From Shinisaurus crocodilurus (Eukaryota; Chordata; Lepidosauria; Squamata; Shinisauridae), in the NCBI GenBank assembly GCA_021292165.1, contig CM037878.1:251462968-251526967 (forward strand): 64,000 nucleotides of DNA, written 5' to 3'. The first letter of the stretch is position 1. Every line of letters begins with the position of its first letter. Both the position numbers and the translations under genes were made by a program. Below the pieces are notes generated by a model, which had not been told where the DNA came from, ran no database searches, and saw only the letters and a program-made list of their open reading frames with translations. Positions 21,005-33,621 of the stretch are shown in pieces.

Positions 21005-21589
21005 CTCTAGAGACACTTAACTGGTAATGTAATATATTTTATTCAGTCACCCAGTCTTAGAGAACCAAATGACAGTTTTAAGCTTGCAGGCAGTTTTGCA
21101 AGGAGCAGTGAATCCAAGCACTTTTTTTTATTTGTGTGTCTTCTTCTGTGGGGCAAATGCAGGAACTGTTCTTCAAATTGAACTCTTGAAACATACCCAA
21201 AGACTACCATCTGACCCCTTTCATGGGCTCTGTTCTTTCCCATGCTTGCCCTTTATTTGATTGTTTATGGTGAGAACCAAACAAAGCAGTTGCAAACCAA
21301 ACAATGCTTAATTAACATGACAGCTGGACTGACTTGTTCAGACTCACCCCTGAGTACTGACAAACAGGCTGTTGTTGTGCTCTCACCTTGCATCCCCTCC
21401 CCAGTAAAATCTTACACATCCCACCCTTGTTACATGACAAAGAAAGTGGTGATAGATGGCCCCAGACTGAAAACCAGTAAATGAGAAGTCCCAGTGGAGC
21501 AGTTGTAGCTGAGGAGGTCCTGCATAAGATACTGCCCCTTAAAACCTCATGCTGTAGTGCTCTTGGCAACATTCCTATTAGGGATGTAT

Positions 21590-21930
21590 GAGAAATTCAT
21601 TTCAGTTTTTGACCAGAATTTTACCCAGTTCACACGTCCCAGAACCAAACGCAGACCCTGATGCAATCCGTGGTCAAAGTCCATACATTTCTAATGTAAT
21701 TCGCAGAACAAAAATCGTTTGGAAAGTGCAAAAGTTTGAAAAATGAGCATGAAAAGGATGTGTACTTTTGGAAAATAGACATAAACATGCTTTGATCAAT
21801 GGGAGAAAAATGCATACATTTCAGAAGTGTGCAAAATTGATGTTTACATTTTGAAAAATGTGCACAAAAATATGCATCAAATTTTTGTGCCAAAAGACAC
21901 ACACACACCCAGCAAAAAAATGCTCACAGT
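21590..21930. repeat. AT-rich degenerate short-period repeat (aaaatgcatacat type)
   Basis: Successive loosely related words of roughly 25-35 bp: aaaatgcatacatttcagaa, gtgtgcaaaattgatg, tttgaaaaatgtgcacaaaa. The same texture occurs at 42590-42790 and 52900-53120. It looks like a dispersed, non-coding, internally repetitive transposon family that I cannot name. Confidence 0.4.
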
Positions 21931-22882
21931 CTGACTCTGAGTCAGAACAAGGTTCAAGGTAGAATTCAGAGAAACTCAATGAGCTATTCTTGTATTAGTG
22001 GACCTGTCTTGTGATGTTAGAAATGTCATTTCACCAACTCCTATCACTGTTGGGCCACAGGAAAATATAGTCCTAGCAGGTCTGGGCCTGGAATTGGGCT
22101 GCACGGCAGATCCCCGGCCCCTGTGTGGATTAACACAGATCTTCGCAATGAGGTCTGTATTAAACTGTCAGAGGAGGGTAATTCTGGAAGCAGAATCAAT
22201 CACAGACCATTGTCTCAGTTGAAGACTCACGGGACAACGTATGCACCTACCATTTGCATGCCTCTTTGCAAGGAAACATGCAAGTTTCTTCTTTGGACAT
22301 TACTCAGAAGTGTGAAAAGAGGATGTACAAGATGCATACACACTTTCTGTTTGCTGCTTCTAGGTAACATATGGTCCAATTGTGCTCCAAATGTTTCTCC
22401 AGTCCAGCTTTGATGCTTCACTACTAAACTGCAAGTACATATGAGCAGAGGCTAAGCATGGACTGAACATGGATACCACATGGTTCTCAGGGATGAAAGA
22501 GAGCATATCTGATCTTTTCAAAATGTCATACGTTCCAAGACTAGAGATGCTGACAAATGTCTCTGGAGCCTGGCTCGGGAAAGAACTTCAGGGTCTCATT
22601 AAAGCCTACTTCAAAGGAAAGATGAGGTTTACAAGCTCCTGAATTCTTTGGCTCTGATTAAAATCCAAGTCAGAGAAGAACTGACAGCTTCCCTTGCTTC
22701 TCAATTTTCCCCTATTGACATTACCCCATTACATTCAGTGGGGGAAAGTAAGATACTGCACAGGCAGAAACTATGATGTAATGGAGCCACTTCACTCCAT
22801 CACATTCAGTAAAGAAACTGAGGCTGAGAGGTGGGTCATGTAATCTGGGCCTTGGATTGGCTCAGAAAAAGATCTGTGGTAT

Positions 22883-22921
<39 letters not shown>

Positions 22922-25584
22922 AGATCTCAGATAATTTCTGAGTTAATCTGGAGTGACCCTGGGAGAGTTTACCCATCTCTAGTCAAGATAGGAACACATT
23001 CATAGTAACTTTCCTGTGCCCACACCTGAAATTTTCCAAGAACGTGGTTACTTTGCCATGGTACAGAATTCTCCTCAATGCTAGGATGCCCCTCCAGTAT
23101 TTCAAATTTCCAAACAATAGCCATTGTGTGATAACAGGTACAGCCATTGTATTTTTGTGGTTTTTTGAGCTGTGGAACATTTTCAAAAAAACAACACAGA
23201 TTGGTTAAATCCAAAATGTAGTAGTGGGATGGCTTTCTTATCTTATCCATCATCTGCTTGGATTCTTTCTAAACATAGTATCCTACCTTACTCTGTTTTT
23301 TACTTGCATGTTTGAATTTTGAAATGGCTTTTGCAATAGACTGGCCAGGGAAGCCCTGCTGACTGCTTTTACTTAATGGCAGCTTCAGTCTGTATAGATC
23401 AGGCCCCCATGTTAGTTAATTTTATGCTTTATAAAAACCTGGTCTGTCTTTGATAAAACACATCAGGGATTCTGCTGAGCATGGATTAACAAAAAGAGAA
23501 ATAAGAAATAGATTGACTAGGAAACAAGACTTACAGGAGCAAAAGTTTTCAACATAATAGTTAGACAAAATACGTAATTTACATTGCAGCTGTTTGTAGT
23601 GTTAACCCAACTTCAATTCCACCATTGCAAGGCATCCTCAGAAGTGGGTGCTTTGTAGCAAATAAGTGTTTTGGCTTGTTTCTGGGGTTGCTCAGAGGTC
23701 TAGAATTCCATGGGGGGGGGAAGCTGGAAGGGGGAAGAACCTGAAGGGAAAGGTGGATGGCAGAGGCAAGGGTTAAGCACACCATTCAGAATTTTCTGGT
23801 TCTTTGTGTAAAGCATCTCTCTCAAGGTGTTTTGAAAAGAATCCAAGCTAGGTACAGTGTGGGAAGATCTGGGTTTTCCTCAAGCTTTTTGAGTAAGGGT
23901 TCTTACTGTCTGAACAGTGACAGTAGCATAAATCAGGGTTCTTACTCAAAAGAAACTCGAGGAATTCTTGACAACTTGAAATGAGGCTTTTGGCATGTGT
24001 CTTTGTGCTATAAGTATTGTTTAAGGAGAACAAGTGATTAATGCTGTCATTTCAGAGAGAGGAGGAGAGAGAGAATTATGCACAAAATCCACCATGCATT
24101 AAAAACAGCATTTCTTATCTTACAGTATACAGGGCTAGCTCCTGATATCTGAGACTTTAATTCAAATCGAATGAGTTTGGTGGTCTTGTCTCAGGCCCCT
24201 GAGATTGAGTCGTCTTTATCAGAAACACAAATAATTTGACATGTAGTAACTCACAGGCTAACCTTTGGCCAGGGAGATCCCATGAGACTAAGTTAGTCTG
24301 AAGGTTAAACCACCTCCTATCCTTGGAGGAGTGTTCCTGTTCTGCTGCCGAGGTCATAGGCAGGCCATTGTGGAAGATTGCATGGTTACCTATGAGAGAT
24401 CTGACTGGTGTGCAAATAGAGACTTTCATTATAGTCTTGTGATGTCTGTAGTTTTGCCATGGAGGTACAATTCATCAAAAAGTCAAACAATGAAATCTTT
24501 GTATGGCTTCCTCCTCCCCCAGCACTCCCTTGTGCAGGCTCAAACACAGAGGAAAGAGTTAAAAACACTTGTAGAAACATGCTCCCAGCAGGGCTACAGT
24601 TTTGTTTAGGGCTGTGTGTTAGTGAAGGGGGGGGGGAATCTCTGGTGTGCAGTTCATTTGTTTTTGACCTTGATAAAATATCTAATCAGTTTCTTAGTGA
24701 GAGCAGATTAGATTAAAAAATATATATCTGGTATATGGAATCCTTTGAAATGTGATTCCCCCTCACTCTCCAAAAAACGAATGTTGTACTTTTAGCCCAT
24801 TTTAGATGAAGTCTCATGATAACTAAATGGTAATAGTGGCATAGGTCAGGGTTTGTTTGTTTCTTTGTTTGCTTTAAAATCTGTAATTGGTCAGATATGT
24901 GCCTTCAGGAGCACTTACTGTCTTCTGAAGCTTATATGCTTTGAGTTCCATCTTATCTAGCTGCGAGGATACATAGTGAAAATTTTCTGTTGTCACAGCA
25001 GACGAGAAGCTCACCGCCTCAAGATGTGCACCTTAGTCTGAAGTATTTCTACAGGCAGGAGAAGAGCCTGCTATTATTTCTGGTGAACATTTGGCTCAGT
25101 TTATGCTGGTCACTTCTGCTTTGTATTTGTTAGATTAGGCATTAGGTTGAAGGATAGTATGATTTTGACGTGGTTTCAGAATATTGTATTGTGGTCTGTG
25201 GGTTGGATTTGTGATTTTTAAAGTTGTGTTGAGCAACTAGGGTAAAGCAGTGTAGAAAGATTGTAATAGATAAAATCGTTCTTAGTACCATATTTGAGTC
25301 CCAGAGTTGGACAGTAGCAGTGCCAGTGAAGGTCAGAGGATAGATGAATATGGACTTCAGGGATCTGGATTCAAATCCCAGCTTGTGGCCTAATATTATG
25401 GTGGAAGTGCAATTTATGCTGACCTGCCTCTCTCAGATAACATCTAGTAAAATAAACATATAGTAAAACAAATGTTCAGCGGGTTGAATCCAACTTGCCC
25501 TTCTGTGAATGGTAGGGTGCCTTAATGGAAGGCACCAAGCTCTGACTCCATACTGAGTAAAGGGGGTGGGTGGGGATAAAGAAG
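21931..25584. other. Intronic DNA without recognised gene
   Basis: Contains an (ac)n microsatellite at 22885-22919 and otherwise unassigned AT-rich sequence. Reading frames here are short and show no domain. Confidence 0.4.
22885..22919 (+). repeat. (ac)n microsatellite
   Basis: Uninterrupted ac dinucleotide array of about 17 units. Confidence 0.95.
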
Positions 25585-25718
25585 TTAACCTACCTCACAG
25601 GGTTGTTGTGAGGATAAAATGGAGAGGAGGAGGAGGAGGAGGACTATGTAAGCTGCCTTGGGTTCCTTGCAGGAAAAAAGGTGGGGTATAAATATTATAA
25701 ATAAATAAATAAATAAAT
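25585..25718 (+). mobile_element. Sauria SINE, 3' half
   Basis: Reads ctacctcacagggttgttgt, then gaggataaaatgg, a gga tract, gtaagctgccttgggttcct, tgcaggaaaaaaggtggggt and ataaatattataaataaata. The tRNA-like head is missing. It closely matches 31200-31358. Confidence 0.75.
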
Positions 25719-28700
25719 TTTTGTTCATTCCCCATCCGCCTGTAGCCCCAGCACCATCTTCCACACTGTTCTGGAACAGCTTTTCATGGGGCACAAGGAG
25801 CTGCAGGTGGAAGGAGGAATCAGTGAAAATGGCCTCTCCCCCTTCTTCTAGTGGGAGCATTCTTTGTGCAGAGTTACACCCTGAGGAAGTCAAGGTCCAA
25901 CCCGGTGTTTCCCTGCCCCTGCTAAAGAAGTGGGCAGGGAAATGCAAAACACAATGGCATCCCATCTTTATTTTAATGGATATTATTAAAGAACTGCCAT
26001 GGGGAGACATGAGTTGGCAGGAGCCACATGTCTCCCAGAACATCTAGTTAGGCCCTGAGCATAAGTCTTCTTCACATGTTCAAAGAACATAGGCTGAGCT
26101 TGGAGGAGGGTTGGAAGAGCAGAATCTCAGCAACCACTCCCATGCTCAAGTTGGGATGGGGCTTGTTGTTGAGATATCCCTGCCACGCCAAGCACATTCA
26201 GCTTCTGCACATTCACTGTGTGTGATGAGGGCTCTGGACTCCATGTTTTAGTTTCTCCACCTGTAAAATGGAAATGAAACTCACAGGGATGTTTCAGAAG
26301 ATGGAAGAGATATGGATTCCAAATCATTTTGCCGATTAATAATTCTAATGAAGAAATCAGTTAAGTAATGTTTAATTTTCTTTAAAAAATAAACCCTGCT
26401 TACAGGAACCTTACGTTTATCACACCATCAAAACTGAAGATCTATCCCATTCTCCAGACAGATGTTCATCCAATCCCTTTCTCCATCTGCCTCGCTGTTC
26501 TCAACATCTAACTCCCCACTGATTCTTCTGCCCCGAAACTCTCAGGTCTGCCTGTCTCAATCTGTCCATTTCTTGCTTCTGCTTCATTTTTCTTTATCCA
26601 TTTGTAATAATAACTTATTTCCTGTTTCCATATGCTTACTAATCTTGCCAGTCTAGCCTACAGTCTCTAGCAACTTTCCTCATCTCCTGGAATTTTCTGT
26701 TTGGGAGAACAGCTCTTCATTTTTGGGGAGAGCATAAATATGATTCTCTCCAGCAACCCTTCCCCAAACTTCCTTTTAAGGCCTCTCATATGCTTATAGC
26801 TAATACGGTGTATGCCGTGGTTGCACAATCCTCTTCACAAAGCTGGAGCCTCTACAGAGAGTTAGAGGGCCCTCCTGAACAATGTGGGCTGGGTTGAACA
26901 GAACTGCAGTGCAAGGGAGGAATATCCTGAAATCAGGAGGAGAAACATTGTGTAAGTGGTGTTCTGCTCTGTGCAAGTTTCCTCCACCCAATTTTAGGTT
27001 ATGCTTCCTTTATATTGCAGTTCAATGTGATAGAGCTCACACAGTTTAAGAGGGCCCCCAGTGCTCTAGACAGACTTTATAGGGGCTACAGGAGGCTTCA
27101 CAGAGAAGGAAGGGAAGGATTGGTTTGCACAAGCTGTCTTCCACTTGTACATCCATTGGATTCAACCCAATATTTTCAGCAGAACCAAATGTATGTCTCT
27201 ATTTTTGTCCCCACTGACAGTTGTTCCACTCCTACTCCCAAACGTACACTGCATGTTTGTTTGTCTTTGGCTGTATGGTAGGACTCCATTAAAGGTGTAG
27301 GGCCATCCTTCCTGACCGTCCACTTATTATCCTATACGGTGTCTGTTAGATTAGAGCATACACAGATCACTTCTTTCCTCTGTCCCAAGTCATGTGAGAA
27401 TATGAAGAATCTGGCAATATCTGTTGAGCCTGTTTTCTGGTGCCATGGTAGATCCAGACAGAATGCAGACATAGAAGTTCTGAGACTGCTCTATGAACAA
27501 GTGGTGGTGGTGGTGGGGTGTCTTTCTGTGAACAAGTGCAGAGACAGAATTGCTGGCTGTGTAACTGGAAGCATCTCTTGATAAATGGCTGAAATAGATT
27601 GATGACTTTTTTTGTTGCTTATTGGCAGCACAATCAGTGAACTCTTTCATCCTTTGTGATACACACACACATATGGCTTAGATGATTTTGTTACTGAAAC
27701 CATGTCAAATGCATACATTTATGTCTTTGTGTCTTGAGCAAAGCAGCCATACACACACACACACACACACACACGTACGCACGCACGCACGCACGCACGC
27801 ATGCATGCACGCACAGACATGTATACTTAGGTCCTGATTGGCCCTATGCAAGAGAAATAAGACCCAGTTAAAGTTTCAGTTGGGAAGGATTTTTGAGCAT
27901 ATTTGTGTTTGTGGTTCTTTAGTCATAGGACTGCTGATTATATTTATTAGCTCTAAATATTAAACAGCCGGCAGAATTCCATTGTATATAAATAAGACAT
28001 TTGAGACCTGGGAAGCAAGCCATTACTGATACAGCCAGCTGGTGTTTTTTAACAGTTTTATTTCAGCACAGCATTAAGGAATTTCACTGTACATTTGATG
28101 CTGTTTTAAATGACAATAGAAAAATATGTACTCATTTGAGATTTCTGTAAGGAATTCAATTGTGTATTTTCAGTCTGAAAGTAGTGGACTAAAGAAATGA
28201 TATATTATGCACCTGTTTGATGTAACTACATTCTTTGTTTCAGGCGGTAAGAATGTCAAAAGCTAAGATTTTTCAAATGTGAAGTTTACAGTCACCCTGA
28301 ATTGCAAACATTTTTGATGATGTCCTACAATCCTTCCATACTTGTATGAGTTTCTCACATATATTCCCCATTGATCAGTGAGTAATTTAGATAGAATAGA
28401 ATCTTTCTTAAGTACTGGAAATATTAAGATAGCCTTGCTGTTCCTAAGTAACATGTTAGAACCATATGCTCAAGTGTGCCATAAAATTAACCTCATTATA
28501 AAGAAAAAGGAAGGAAATTATAGTCATTTTCCTTTTCATTACATTTCTCCACTCCAAGTTGATCAATTTAAGGGGTAGCAACCCACTTCAGAAAACTAAA
28601 AAATGGGAGAGTATTTTGGCCAGGATCCAACCCCCTCCCCGCCCCCATGTGTGTGGGAAGTATACACAAGGGACAACATTTCTTTCTGGCAGGGACACCT

Positions 28701-30030
28701 CACACTTAATGGAGTGCCACTTTGGTGGACTTCTCAAAGGGTACAGCAGGCTGCTTCTTGAAAAGGGAGCTGAAGATCTCCCATGCAGAATCAGAGCACC
28801 ACACAGAGTGTTTGGGAATGGGGCTGTAGACGTTTCCACCATTATCTATTGATAAAAATAAGCAGTGTGGATTAAAATCTCTTAGGTTTATATGTCTTGC
28901 AAAAGCATGTACATTATTGATTAGTGTTCAGCGCCACAAAGACCTGCATCTCTCTACTAGTGGAACAAAACCAACCCATCTGTTCTTGATCTTGGCTTGA
29001 GGTGCCCACCTGTTGTCTTTCCCTCTGACCCTGACATCATGCATTCATTAGATCCTAGCACGGCATTGTCTCCTGCATTCATTACGGGCTGCCTGGCAGC
29101 TCATCTACAAGGCGTTTGCACCCCTCTGGTGGGTCATGACACAGCAGTTCAGAGTCACTGTGTTAAAGGGTTCCGTGTTTTTTTGTTTACCATTTGTTAG
29201 GACAATTGCTTGGCAACCAAGAAATGATACGATCAGTCCGCTTGTATTCAGCTAGAAAAATCATGATGTTCTCATGCAGGGCATCTGTAATGTGAGTCCC
29301 TTTGGAGTTATAGTACCATTTTGTATAGGAGAATTGACTGAATAGATTTAAAAGACAGAGAAATATAGATAAGAATGCATCTCCCCCCATCCTCCATTTA
29401 CAAAATCCTACTGAATGCTATCAAATAGAGTGGGAACAGTCAAAATTCTGAATGTTATCAAATGCTCTTTACTGCGATGTTTCTGTAGCCTGAGTGAGTT
29501 CACAAGGTGATGTAAAGTAATTACATTGACAACAAGAATGCCATGCAATTTTTTCCCCCTGTTGCCTATTTGGATTAAGTGATGATATGTCTACTTCCAA
29601 CTGCGTATCTGGAGCTTGTTAGCACATGTAGCAATCTTCATATTATATCAATATCTTCCCATTCGATTGTCATTTTTCTTCTGATATTTTCTCAGCTGCA
29701 TGTTCACAGTATGTTTTCTATGAACGTGTCAGGTTCAGTTAAGTTCAGTCTATATTTTGTCGCCAACTGCTTTCCGAACATAAGTCTGAGATGAGTATGG
29801 GGATAATTGGAAGTAAGTCATACTGTCAACTCAAAGCAACTGTACAATCCTGTTGCAAGGAACTATATGTTTTGAATTATAGTTTAAATCTCTAGATGAA
29901 AAAAATATATTTAAAGCAAATATTTATACTAACTATGAATGGGAGTTGTGCCTTCCTCTTTTTAAAATCCTGGGAGTATTTTAAACATTTGTGATAGCTG
30001 TTAATATTTACCATTTCTTCTGATTATCTA
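25719..30030. other. Intronic DNA without recognised gene
   Basis: Mostly AT-rich unique-looking DNA. It includes a compound microsatellite at 27751-27814 and GC-richer blocks of unknown origin at 25740-26050 and 26770-27000. Confidence 0.4.
27751..27814 (+). repeat. Compound (ac)n-(acgc)n-(atgc)n microsatellite
   Basis: An ac array of 12 units passes into acgc tetranucleotides and then atgc. The CpG-rich middle beside a TpG/CpA array suggests an (acgc) array partly eroded by CpG deamination. Confidence 0.9.
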
Positions 30031-30034
30031 CACC

Positions 30035-30172
30035 AAGGGTGGGGGACCATTTTTTGCCTGAGGGCTGCATTGGCCCTGTGCTGGGACATCAGGGGCTGCA
30101 TGCCAGCAGTGGTTGGACCACTGCTCAAAGTGGATGGAGCCACTGCTCCCCCACATTTTCAAACACAGGCAT

Positions 30173-30205
<33 letters not shown>

Positions 30206-30209
30206 TTCC

Positions 30210-30250
<41 letters not shown>

Positions 30251-30560
30251 CCTTCCCCAGACCACTTCTTCTGCTGATCTATGCAGATCAGCTGAGGGGG
30301 GCATTTTCAACCACATTGTGGCATGCTGGATGGGGAAATTTAAACTTCCCTGCCCAGTGCACCACAATGCGGATGAAGACCAGGATGTCCTCATCAGAGC
30401 AATGGAGAGATCCTGGTCTTTATCCCTATTGTGACATGCTGGGGATGAAGATCAGGTCCTCTTTGCAATTCAGCTGAGGAGCGGAGGGATCCCGTTCTTC
30501 ATCTCCACCATGCCATAATGGGAATAAAGACTAGGATCTCCCTGCAATTCAGCTGCTACT
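30035..30560. repeat. Degenerate ~100-bp tandem repeat around a (ct)n(ac)n tract
   Basis: Starts gggtgggggaccattttttg, a hAT-like end. Then come a (ct)n-(ac)n array (30173-30250) and several loose copies of a unit containing gaagatcaggtcctctttgc, aattcagctgagg, gacatgctgg and aataaagactaggatctccc (30280-30560). Probably a non-autonomous DNA element with internal repeats. The right end is not found. Confidence 0.4.
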
Positions 30561-31095
30561 CCACAAATAGAATCTAAAGTGGTTCTTCTGTCATGTGTTA
30601 AAGCAATGTGATTACTTATTTTTATTGGGTGAACCAGCTGCTAAATATTTTGATTGGAATTTTTCCTATACCAATATCCTTTGTAGTTTAATGACAAAAA
30701 TTAAGTCTTTAATAAATGATATAAGAAAATATGTACATAATGATGTTTTCTGAGGAGTAGGATGCCTTGTAGAATACCAGGATTGATGTTCCATCCCGTT
30801 GTCTTCTGGTTAGAAGGTGAAAGTGAATAAGATGGATTTGAATACTCTTTGTATTGCTTTGATGTCATGGGAATTTGAGAAGGCATTCTCACTGAGGCAA
30901 ATGCCACTGTTTGCATTCTTGCAAGCAGAATCAAGGCCGTCAGTGTCCCACTCAGTTCTTCTTGAACTCCTCCTGCACTGCCTTCTCCTGGCCCAAGGGG
31001 CCCAAAGGGCCCAGGTGGCAGCAAATACTAATTTCCCCACTGGGGAATGAGACTACAAGTTCCAGAATCCCCTGCAGAATGATATGCTTTTCATA

Positions 31096-31358
31096 GAGCC
31101 AGTGTGGCGTAGTGGTGAGAGTGTTGGACTGGGACTGGGGAGATCCAGGTTCTAGTCCCCACTCGGCCATGAAACCCACTGGGTGACTTTGGGCCAGTCA
31201 CTGACTCTCAGCCTCACCTACGTCACAGGGTTGTTGTGAGGATAACATGGAGGAGGAGGAGGAGGAGGAGGAGGAGGAGGATTATGTAAGCCGCCTTGGG
31301 TTCCTTGCAGGAAAAAAGGTGGGGTATAAATATAATAAATAAATAAATAAATAAAATA
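31096..31358 (+). mobile_element. Sauria SINE, near full length
   Basis: A tRNA-derived head with box A (gtggcgtagtggtgagagtg) and box B (ggttctagtccccac), then the lepidosaur-specific core (gggtgactttgggccagtca, ctcacagggttgttgtgagg with one variant), a (gga)n expansion at 31249-31280, gccttgggttccttgcagga, aaaaaggtggggtataaata and an (aaat)n tail. Sauria SINEs are a squamate hallmark and use Bov-B LINE machinery. This is the main taxonomic evidence in the window. Other copies: 5924, 25585, 56162. Confidence 0.88.
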
Positions 31359-32534
31359 GGTTTGAAACATTTGCTGCCACTACTCTGCCTCTTTGGATCA
31401 GAGAAGATGGTGGTAGAGGTGGTGGCATACGGACTTTTTTAGTGTTTGCTTGGGATACTCATCAAGTCTTGAGGCCCTTTGGGGGCAAACAGGTGAGTGA
31501 TTAGCCATCCCTGCTTACAATACTGTACTTTCCTCTGTAACAGTGGAACAGAATATTGCAGCTTCCTCTTTAACACCTGACTTGTGCTGGACAAGGGTGA
31601 TCACAGGTGTGACAAACTGGTGTCCATATCATGCCGAACATGCTGGCCAGTATCTGGCACAGCTGTGGAAAAGCAAGTAGGGCTCCCCCATTTACTGAAA
31701 AAGAAAGAGCATGGGAGCTGAAATGCGCTAGCTCTAGTCTCAAGGCAAATGGGAGTTTGGGAGAAGGCCCTTGTCAGTTATAGCCCCCTTAGACTTTTGC
31801 TTTGAAACTTTAGCATACGTCCCTTTGTGATGAACCTGGAAAGATGCATGCCCAGACTTTCCCTTCAGACTAGTTACTCTTAGCTTATAATGATTTCCAT
31901 CTTTTCAGTGTGAATGGTCCAGTCTTGTGCACTAGAGTGCATATATGCTCCCTTTTAAAAGAGTTCCTTCATGGGGAAAAAAACCATCAGACATCTTCCA
32001 CCCTCCCACACAGCCCCTTTCTGCTAATTCTTTCTGTGTCAAGCACATACTGGGATCTTACCTTTGAATTTGGATTTTCAGAACTATGCCATATTTGCTA
32101 AAAAATGGTAGGGACATATTTTAACCAATCAATTTTACCCAATCAGTCTGTGTTTTCAAGACGGTGTACAAAGTGTTTTCTGATAGGCTATTAACAGCTG
32201 ATTCACACAGTTATATAGTGTAGACATGTTGATTGCAATTATTATACAGTAACTGTGACAACCCTATCACTTCTTAATCACCATCTGGAATGGTTGCTCA
32301 GGGTAATCCTAACAGTGGTCTCTGGTAATGAGATAGTAGTCAGCTAACAATGGTGGTGACAACTGTTGTCATGATGATTAATTTACTCCAAAAGGAAAGG
32401 ATAGTTTGTCCTCTAAGTATATTTTGCTAGACTTTCATTGCTTTAGAGTACAGGAAATTGCTTCAGTCTGACAATTTAGCATTCAACATGATTTCATATA
32501 GTTCTTTCACGAAATATGCTGTTATAGAGAAAGA
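31359..32534. other. Intronic DNA without recognised repeat
   Basis: AT-rich, with no gene and no element recognised between the Sauria SINE and the DIRS element. Confidence 0.4.
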
Positions 32535-32707
32535 TTCTTCTTCGTGGTCTCTGTGCATCACACATATGGGCTCTGCGCCTGCGCTGAGACCGTTCCGGAA
32601 AATTCTAAAGCTGAGGTAGACTGGGCGGGAGCCCCTCCCCCTCGCGCGTGCTCCTTAGCGCGGCTCCCGCCCATTCCCTCAGTTCCTCTTCGACCGCCAT
32701 TGCGGCT
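32535..32707 (+). repeat. DIRS left inverted terminal repeat
   Basis: Begins ttcttcttcgtggtctctgt and continues gggctctgcgcctgcgctga, gaccgttccgg, gactgggcgggagcccctcc, ccctcgcgcgtgctccttag and cattccctcagttcctc. It is the complement of the right repeat apart from its outermost ~35 bp, as is usual in DIRS elements. It probably holds the promoter. Confidence 0.85.
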
Positions 32708-32906
32708 AGTCGTCTCCGGAGGTTCTTCTAAAAAACTACAACTCAGCTGAGTACTTTAAAATTGTCTTTTCAAAAAAATTTTCCTCATAAACCTTTTTTC
32801 TCTTCCTCCTTTCATCGGAAATCCCCCCCCCCAAATGAAATTAAAATAAATAATTTTTTTTTAAAAAATGAAATTCTTCTCCTCTTCTGAGGAACGGCTG
32901 TTTTAG

Positions 32907-33078
32907 GCGCCTTTTCAAAAGTGCTTCTATTGTGGGATTAAATTACCTCCGGCTGCTGGCCACTCTTTGTGCCTGTTATGTTTGAGAGTGGGTAGAAATA
33001 TAGTAGAAATATGCCACCACTGTAAGGCATTCATGTAGTAGAAATATGCCACCACTGTAAGGCATTCATTAGGCCGAT
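32907..33078 (+). pseudogene. DIRS gag-like zinc motif remnant
   Basis: The frame from 32907 reads APFQKCFYCGIKLPPAAGHS, then LCLLCLRVG, and later ICHHCKAFIRPM before a stop. The CxxCG-LP-GH-CLxC-(x)-CxxC spacing is the zinc-binding pattern at the start of DIRS gag proteins. A 34-bp segment (gtagaaatatgccaccactg, taaggcattcat) is tandemly duplicated at 33002-33068. The likely start lies upstream and is not resolved. Confidence 0.55.
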
Positions 33079-33621
33079 GTGAAAACACCGAGCTTTAAAG
33101 CTCAAAATGGCTCCCTGGCAGCAAACTTTATCCGTGGTGTGTCCCTCTATATGGCATTCAAGCCAAGATCAGCGACGTCTCATACTACAGTGGCGGCAAC
33201 TCGGAATGTGGAATCCCCACTTAAGAGAAAGGACAAAAAAGCCCACAAATGCTCTAAGGAAGAGCAAAAGAAAGAGACTGTGTCCAAGAAAAAATCTAAG
33301 GACTGAAAGTCTCTCTCTATAAGCCTGTCACTCCAGTCCTATCGACTGTGAGTTTCACGGCTTTGACGTCGACCACCAAGGTAAAACGCCTGGTTTCGAT
33401 CCCGACACAGATCGAGTCTTCGACACCGAGAAGAGACGAGCTGTCTACATCCACGCCTGCAAAGCGTGCCTCGGTGTCAGGAGTGCAAGTAGCCTCACTC
33501 TCCGATGGAGAAATTATGGATTCACCTGTACTCGTGGCTACGGAGCTTACTGCAGCTCCAACATTAGAGGAGACGTATACTCCATCCATGGAGAAAACGT
33601 TCTTCCTCCAGCCGCTCGGCA

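Noticed and set aside
31096..31170. tRNA gene
   Set aside because: The box A/box B match belongs to the head of a Sauria SINE; no complete cloverleaf is apparent.
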